The notes under the pieces: generated by a model
What the model saw: the letters and a program-made list of their open reading frames with translations, nothing else
What the model was told of the DNA's origin: nothing
The model's database searches: none
Program-made: the position numbers and the translations under genes
Assembly (NCBI GenBank): GCA_011620245.1
Contig: WOZN01000379.1
Location: 1-9,714 of the forward strand
Direction of reading: 5' to 3'
DNA length: 9,714 nt
From: Acidovorax sp.
GTDB taxonomy: Bacteria > Pseudomonadota > Gammaproteobacteria > Burkholderiales > Burkholderiaceae_C
In this document: piece by piece, positions 6,468 through 9,714 of the stretch
Layout of the letters: the number at the start of each line of letters is the position of its first letter
Position numbering within the stretch: position 1 is the first letter of the stretch

Positions 6468-8528
6468 ATGACCCTGCGCCAGACCCTTGCCACCCTGCCA
6501 CGCGACACGCGGGACACGCTGTTTCTGCTGCTGGTGATTGCCTGGGTGATGGCCCCGCAGGTCGCCCATCTGCCGGTGTGGGCCAGCCTGATGGCGGGTG
6601 CCGTGCTGCTGTGGCGCGGCTGGCTGGCCTGGCGGGGCCGGCAGCTGCCGGGGCGCTGGGCCGTGGCCGGCTTGCTGGTGCTGACGGTGGCCGGCACCCT
6701 GTTCACCCACAAGACCATTCTGGGGCGCGATGCGGGCGTGACGCTCGTCGTGATGCTGCTGGCGCTCAAGACGCTGGAGCTGCGTGCGCGGCGCGATGCC
6801 ATGGTGGTGTTTTTCCTGGGCTTTTTCACGATGCTCAGCAATTTCTTCTTCTCGCAATCGCTGCCCACGGCCGTGGCCATGCTGGTGGCGCTGCTGGGGC
6901 TGCTCACGGCCCTGGTCAACGCCCATATGCCGGTGGGGCGACCGCCGCTGGCGCACGCGTTTCGCCTGGCCGGCACCATGGCGCTGCTGGGGGCGCCCGT
7001 CATGGCGGCGCTGTTTTTGCTGTTTCCGCGCATGGCGCCGCTGTGGGGCATGCCCAGCGACACCATGGCGGGGCGCAGCGGGCTTTCAGGGGTGATGAAG
7101 GTGGGCAACATCGCCGAGCTGGCGCTGGACGACAGCGTGGCGATGCGTGTGCGCTTCGACACCCCCGGCGGGGCCCCGCCGCCGCAGAGCGATTTGTATT
7201 TCCGGGGGCCGGTGTTTGCCACCTTTGACGGCAGCGAATGGCACCCGTTGTCGTACCGCGCAGGCAGCCGCTCGCTGGAGCGCCCGGGCAGCCCCGCACA
7301 GCTGAAGGTGCAGGGCCCGGCGCTGCGCTACGAAGTGACGCTGGAACCCCACAAGCGCCCCTGGCTGCTGGTGCTGGACGCCGCGCGCGACAAGCCCATC
7401 CTGGCCGGCATGGGCGTCTTCATGACGGACGACCTGCAGTGGCTGACCAGCCGCCCCATCACCGACGTGACGCGCTACCAGGCGACAAGCTACCCGCAGT
7501 TCCGCCACGGGCCCGACACCGCCACCCCCGCGCTGCGCGCCTACACCGAACTGCCCCCGGGCTTCAACCCGCGCACGCTGGCCCTGGCCCAGGAACTGCG
7601 CAACAACCCGCGCATCGCAGCCGGCCCGGCCCGTGACGCCACGCCCGCGCTGGTCAACGCCGCGCTCACCCGCCTGCGCACCGGCGGCTACCGCTACACG
7701 CTGGAGCCCGGCGTGTACGGCCAGCACAGCGCCGACGAGTTCTGGTTCGACCGCAAGGAAGGGTTTTGCGAGCATATCGCCTCGGCCTTCGTGGTGCTGA
7801 TGCGCGCCATGGACATCCCTGCGCGCATCGTCACCGGCTACCAGGGCGGCGAACGCAATACCGTGGACGGCTACTGGACCGTGCGCCAGAGCGACGCCCA
7901 CGCCTGGGCCGAACTGTGGATGGCCGGGCGCGGCTGGGTGCGCGTGGACCCCACCAGCGCCGTCGCGCCCGGGCGCACCGGCGCCTTCCAGCGCCTGCAG
8001 GCCCCGCGCGGCGCCCTGGCCACCGCCATGGGCACCGTGATGAGCCCCGGCCTGGCGCAAAACCTGCGCGCCATGTGGGAAGCCGTCAACAACGGCTGGA
8101 ACCAATGGGTGCTCAACTACACGCAAAGCCGCCAGCTCGACCTATTGAAAGCGCTGGGGTTTGAATCGCCCGGCTGGCAAGACCTCATCACCGTGCTGGG
8201 CACGCTGGTGGGGCTGGCCGCGCTGGGCGGCGCCGGCTGGACGCTGTGGGAGCGCAGCCAGCATGACCCCTGGCTGCGCCTGCTGGCCCGCGCCCGCCAG
8301 CGCCTGGCCCGCAATGGTTTGACCCTGCCCGAGAGTCTGCCTCCCCGGGCCATGGCCAGCCGGGTGCAGGCACAATTTGGCGATGCCGCGCAGGGCGTGG
8401 CCGACTGGCTGCTGCGGCTGGAGCAATGGCGCTATGCCGCCCACCCCGAGAACGCGGCCCACCAGCTCGGCGCCCTGCGCCACGAATTCCGAACCCTTTC
8501 CTGGCCCGCCCCCACAGCGCGCCGATGA
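6468..8528 (+). CDS. tgpA: TgpA-type membrane transglutaminase (DUF3488 / transglutaminase-like / DUF4129)
   Basis: This 686-residue inner-membrane protein resembles Pseudomonas TgpA, an essential transglutaminase-like protein with a periplasmic catalytic domain. About six N-terminal helices fall between residues 17 and 188. A periplasmic region follows. The transglutaminase core spans about 425-500: EGFCEHIASAF gives catalytic Cys434, SDAHAWAELW gives His478, and GWVRVDP gives Asp494. The Cys-His and His-Asp spacings are 44 and 16. One C-terminal helix lies at about 574-593, and a cytoplasmic DUF4129-like tail carries WLLRLEQWRYA. The triad is complete, so activity is expected; the physiological substrate is unknown for the family. 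The ATG at 6468 gives the family-typical N-terminus but has no visible Shine-Dalgarno. Ten bases after the stop, mltB begins. Confidence 0.94.
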   Translation: MTLRQTLATLPRDTRDTLFLLLVIAWVMAPQVAHLPVWASLMAGAVLLWRGWLAWRGRQLPGRWAVAGLLVLTVAGTLFTHKTILGRDAGVTLVVMLLALKTLELRARRDAMVVFFLGFFTMLSNFFFSQSLPTAVAMLVALLGLLTALVNAHMPVGRPPLAHAFRLAGTMALLGAPVMAALFLLFPRMAPLWGMPSDTMAGRSGLSGVMKVGNIAELALDDSVAMRVRFDTPGGAPPPQSDLYFRGPVFATFDGSEWHPLSYRAGSRSLERPGSPAQLKVQGPALRYEVTLEPHKRPWLLVLDAARDKPILAGMGVFMTDDLQWLTSRPITDVTRYQATSYPQFRHGPDTATPALRAYTELPPGFNPRTLALAQELRNNPRIAAGPARDATPALVNAALTRLRTGGYRYTLEPGVYGQHSADEFWFDRKEGFCEHIASAFVVLMRAMDIPARIVTGYQGGERNTVDGYWTVRQSDAHAWAELWMAGRGWVRVDPTSAVAPGRTGAFQRLQAPRGALATAMGTVMSPGLAQNLRAMWEAVNNGWNQWVLNYTQSRQLDLLKALGFESPGWQDLITVLGTLVGLAALGGAGWTLWERSQHDPWLRLLARARQRLARNGLTLPESLPPRAMASRVQAQFGDAAQGVADWLLRLEQWRYAAHPENAAHQLGALRHEFRTLSWPAPTARR

Positions 8529-8538
8529 ACCCGCCGAC

Positions 8539-9663
8539 ATGCTGAAAACCCTATCAAACGCTATTATATTAATAGCTGCTTGCGCAACACCCATAAGCGC
8601 TAGCGCCCAAAAACACCAAAACCCCGGGGAAACCCAGGCCGCCGCCAAACCCCCCAGCGCCGCGGCGAATGGCGGCCCTGCCTACGCCACGCGGCCCGAG
8701 GCGCTGCAGTTTGCCGACGACCTGGCCGAGCGCCGCGACCTCGACCGCGAATGGGTGCGCCAGGCCATCGGGCAGGCCCGCTTTCTGCCCCAGGTGCCCA
8801 GGCTCATGCTGCCGCCGCCCAAGGGCCAGGCCAAGAACTGGCAGCTGTACCGCAGCCGTTTCATCGACCCGGTGCGCATCCGCGCGGGCCTGCGCTTCTG
8901 GCAGGACAACGCCGAAACGCTGGCGCGCGCCGAAAGCGAGTTTGGCGTGCCCGCCGAAATCATCGTGGGCATCATCGGCGTGGAAACCATCTACGGCCAG
9001 CAGATGGGCAATTTCCGGGTGATGGACGCGCTGGCCACGCTGGTCTTCGATTTCCCCGCAGCACACCCGCGCGCCGCCGAACGCGCCGAGTTCTTTCGCC
9101 GCGAGCTCGAACAGTTTCTGAGCCTCACGCACCGCACCAACGTCGATCCGTTCGAGCCGCGCGGCAGCTACGCCGGTGCCATGGGCCTCGCGCAGTTCAT
9201 GCCATCGAGCTGGGTGCGCTACGCCATCGATTTCGACGGCGATGGCCGCGTGGACCTGTTCAACAGCCCCGCCGACGCCATCGGCTCGGTGGCCAATTAC
9301 TTCGTCGCCCACGGCTGGAAGCCGGGCATGCCCACGCATTACGCCGTGCAATTCGACGCCGATCCCGCGCGCGTGCAGCTCGACGAGTTGCTGGCCCCCG
9401 ACATCCTGCCCAGCTTCAGCCCCGCCAGCATGCAGGCCAAGGGCGCCGTGCTGGATGCCGCAGCAGCGCAACACGCCGGGCCACTGGCGCTGGTGGAACT
9501 GCAAAACGGCGGCGAAGCGCCCAGCTACGTGGCCGGCACCGAAAACTTCTATGCCGTCACGCGCTACAACTGGTCAAGCTACTACGCGATGGCGGTGATC
9601 GAGCTGGGCCGTGAAATCGCCGCCGCCAGGGCAGCACCGCCTCCCGATAACGCAGGCCATTGA
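8539..9663 (+). CDS. mltB: Lytic murein transglycosylase B family
   Basis: This 374-residue secreted or lipid-anchored enzyme cleaves peptidoglycan strands by forming 1,6-anhydromuramic ends. The mature catalytic domain covers about 52-362. The catalytic glutamate is Glu149 in IIGVETIYGQQMG. The GAMGLAQFMPSSW block is at about 213-225. An EF-hand-like loop DFDGDGRVD (231-239) precedes ADAIGSVANYF, as in E. coli Slt35/MltB. A C-terminal TENFYAVTRYNWSSYYAMAV block closes the domain. Residues 1-24 form a signal peptide, either type II with a lipobox IAAC (Cys15) or type I with cleavage after ASA (21-23). A low-complexity Ala/Pro linker (about 25-50) follows. The ATG at 8539 is the only upstream start giving a signal sequence, but it has a poor ribosome binding site. 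Coupling with tgpA, ten bases upstream, is likely. Much of the signal peptide coincides with a dispersed repeat. Confidence 0.95.
   Translation: MLKTLSNAIILIAACATPISASAQKHQNPGETQAAAKPPSAAANGGPAYATRPEALQFADDLAERRDLDREWVRQAIGQARFLPQVPRLMLPPPKGQAKNWQLYRSRFIDPVRIRAGLRFWQDNAETLARAESEFGVPAEIIVGIIGVETIYGQQMGNFRVMDALATLVFDFPAAHPRAAERAEFFRRELEQFLSLTHRTNVDPFEPRGSYAGAMGLAQFMPSSWVRYAIDFDGDGRVDLFNSPADAIGSVANYFVAHGWKPGMPTHYAVQFDADPARVQLDELLAPDILPSFSPASMQAKGAVLDAAAAQHAGPLALVELQNGGEAPSYVAGTENFYAVTRYNWSSYYAMAVIELGREIAAARAAPPPDNAGH
8560..8605 (+). repeat. 46-base dispersed repeat, copy B, inside the mltB signal-peptide codons
   Basis: It begins GCTATTATATTAATAGCTG and ends ATAAGCGCTAGCG, sharing 33 of 46 positions with copy A at 6384-6429 in opposite orientation. 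Identity is concentrated in the GCTATT start, the TAGCTG block, the GCGC core and the 13-base end. It encodes mltB residues 8-23, including the hydrophobic core AIILIAA and Cys15. It is strikingly AT-rich against the coding DNA around it. In copy B the first hairpin arm is altered (GCGCAA in place of GCGCTT). Confidence 0.72.
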
Positions 9664-9714
9664 ACCTGAAAGCCGCAGTTGAGCCAGCCGGAAAACTGAA
9701 GAAACCCCCTATCC

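Noticed and set aside
6157..6471. 104-codon plus-strand open frame across the repeat nest
   Set aside because: Its codons are simply the TGAGCCTGTCGAAGG repeats and the 46-base repeat. There is no ribosome binding site or domain.
8377..8538. Upstream extension of the mltB frame to 8377
   Set aside because: It overlaps the tgpA 3' end, gives a low-complexity sequence, and would bury the signal peptide internally.
7086..9504. Long minus-strand open frames antisense to tgpA and mltB (7086-8126 and 8569-9504)
   Set aside because: They are antisense to strongly conserved proteins with full catalytic motifs. The Val/Gly/Ala/His bias is that of a shadow frame.
9664..9714. Tail of the window after mltB
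   Set aside because: I could see no hairpin with a T-tract, no start of a gene and no repeat in these 51 bases.

Overview
The window is high-GC chromosomal DNA from a betaproteobacterium, most likely family Comamonadaceae (Acidovorax/Comamonas-like). This is judged from the codon use, the style of the ETF, enoyl-CoA hydratase and MoxR/DUF58/TgpA proteins, and intergenic repeats I remember from those genomes. No database search was possible. I see no rRNA, tRNA, CRISPR array, transposase, phage or plasmid gene.

Left half (1-4096), all on the minus strand. Transcription runs from a histone-deacetylase-family amidohydrolase (4096-3143), past a repeat-rich 190-base gap, into an atypical enoyl-CoA hydratase/isomerase homologue (2952-2167). 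A MscS-type channel follows with almost no gap (2161-833). After a 229-base regulatory gap comes etfB (603 to beyond base 1). The etfB leader holds a near-perfect 22-base palindrome next to a TATACT box and a second, ACGT-rich site. This suggests control by catabolic regulators of fatty acids and/or branched-chain amino acids, whose acyl-CoA dehydrogenases feed electrons to ETF.

Right half (4139-9663), all on the plus strand. It is a cell-envelope gene set: a MoxR AAA+ ATPase, a membrane-anchored DUF58 protein overlapping it by four bases, a TgpA-type membrane transglutaminase, and an MltB-type lytic murein transglycosylase. MoxR, DUF58 and TgpA form a recurrent trio. Here the trio is split by 326 bases packed with dispersed repeats. 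The two halves diverge from only 42 bases between the hdac-like and moxR starts.

The most unusual observation is at the start of mltB. Its signal peptide, including a possible lipobox cysteine, is encoded by DNA that matches a dispersed repeat. An opposite-orientation copy lies intact in the moxR-tgpA gap (33 of 46 positions identical by hand alignment). It looks like an intergenic repeat that has become coding sequence for a secretion signal. No wholly new multi-gene system was recognised.
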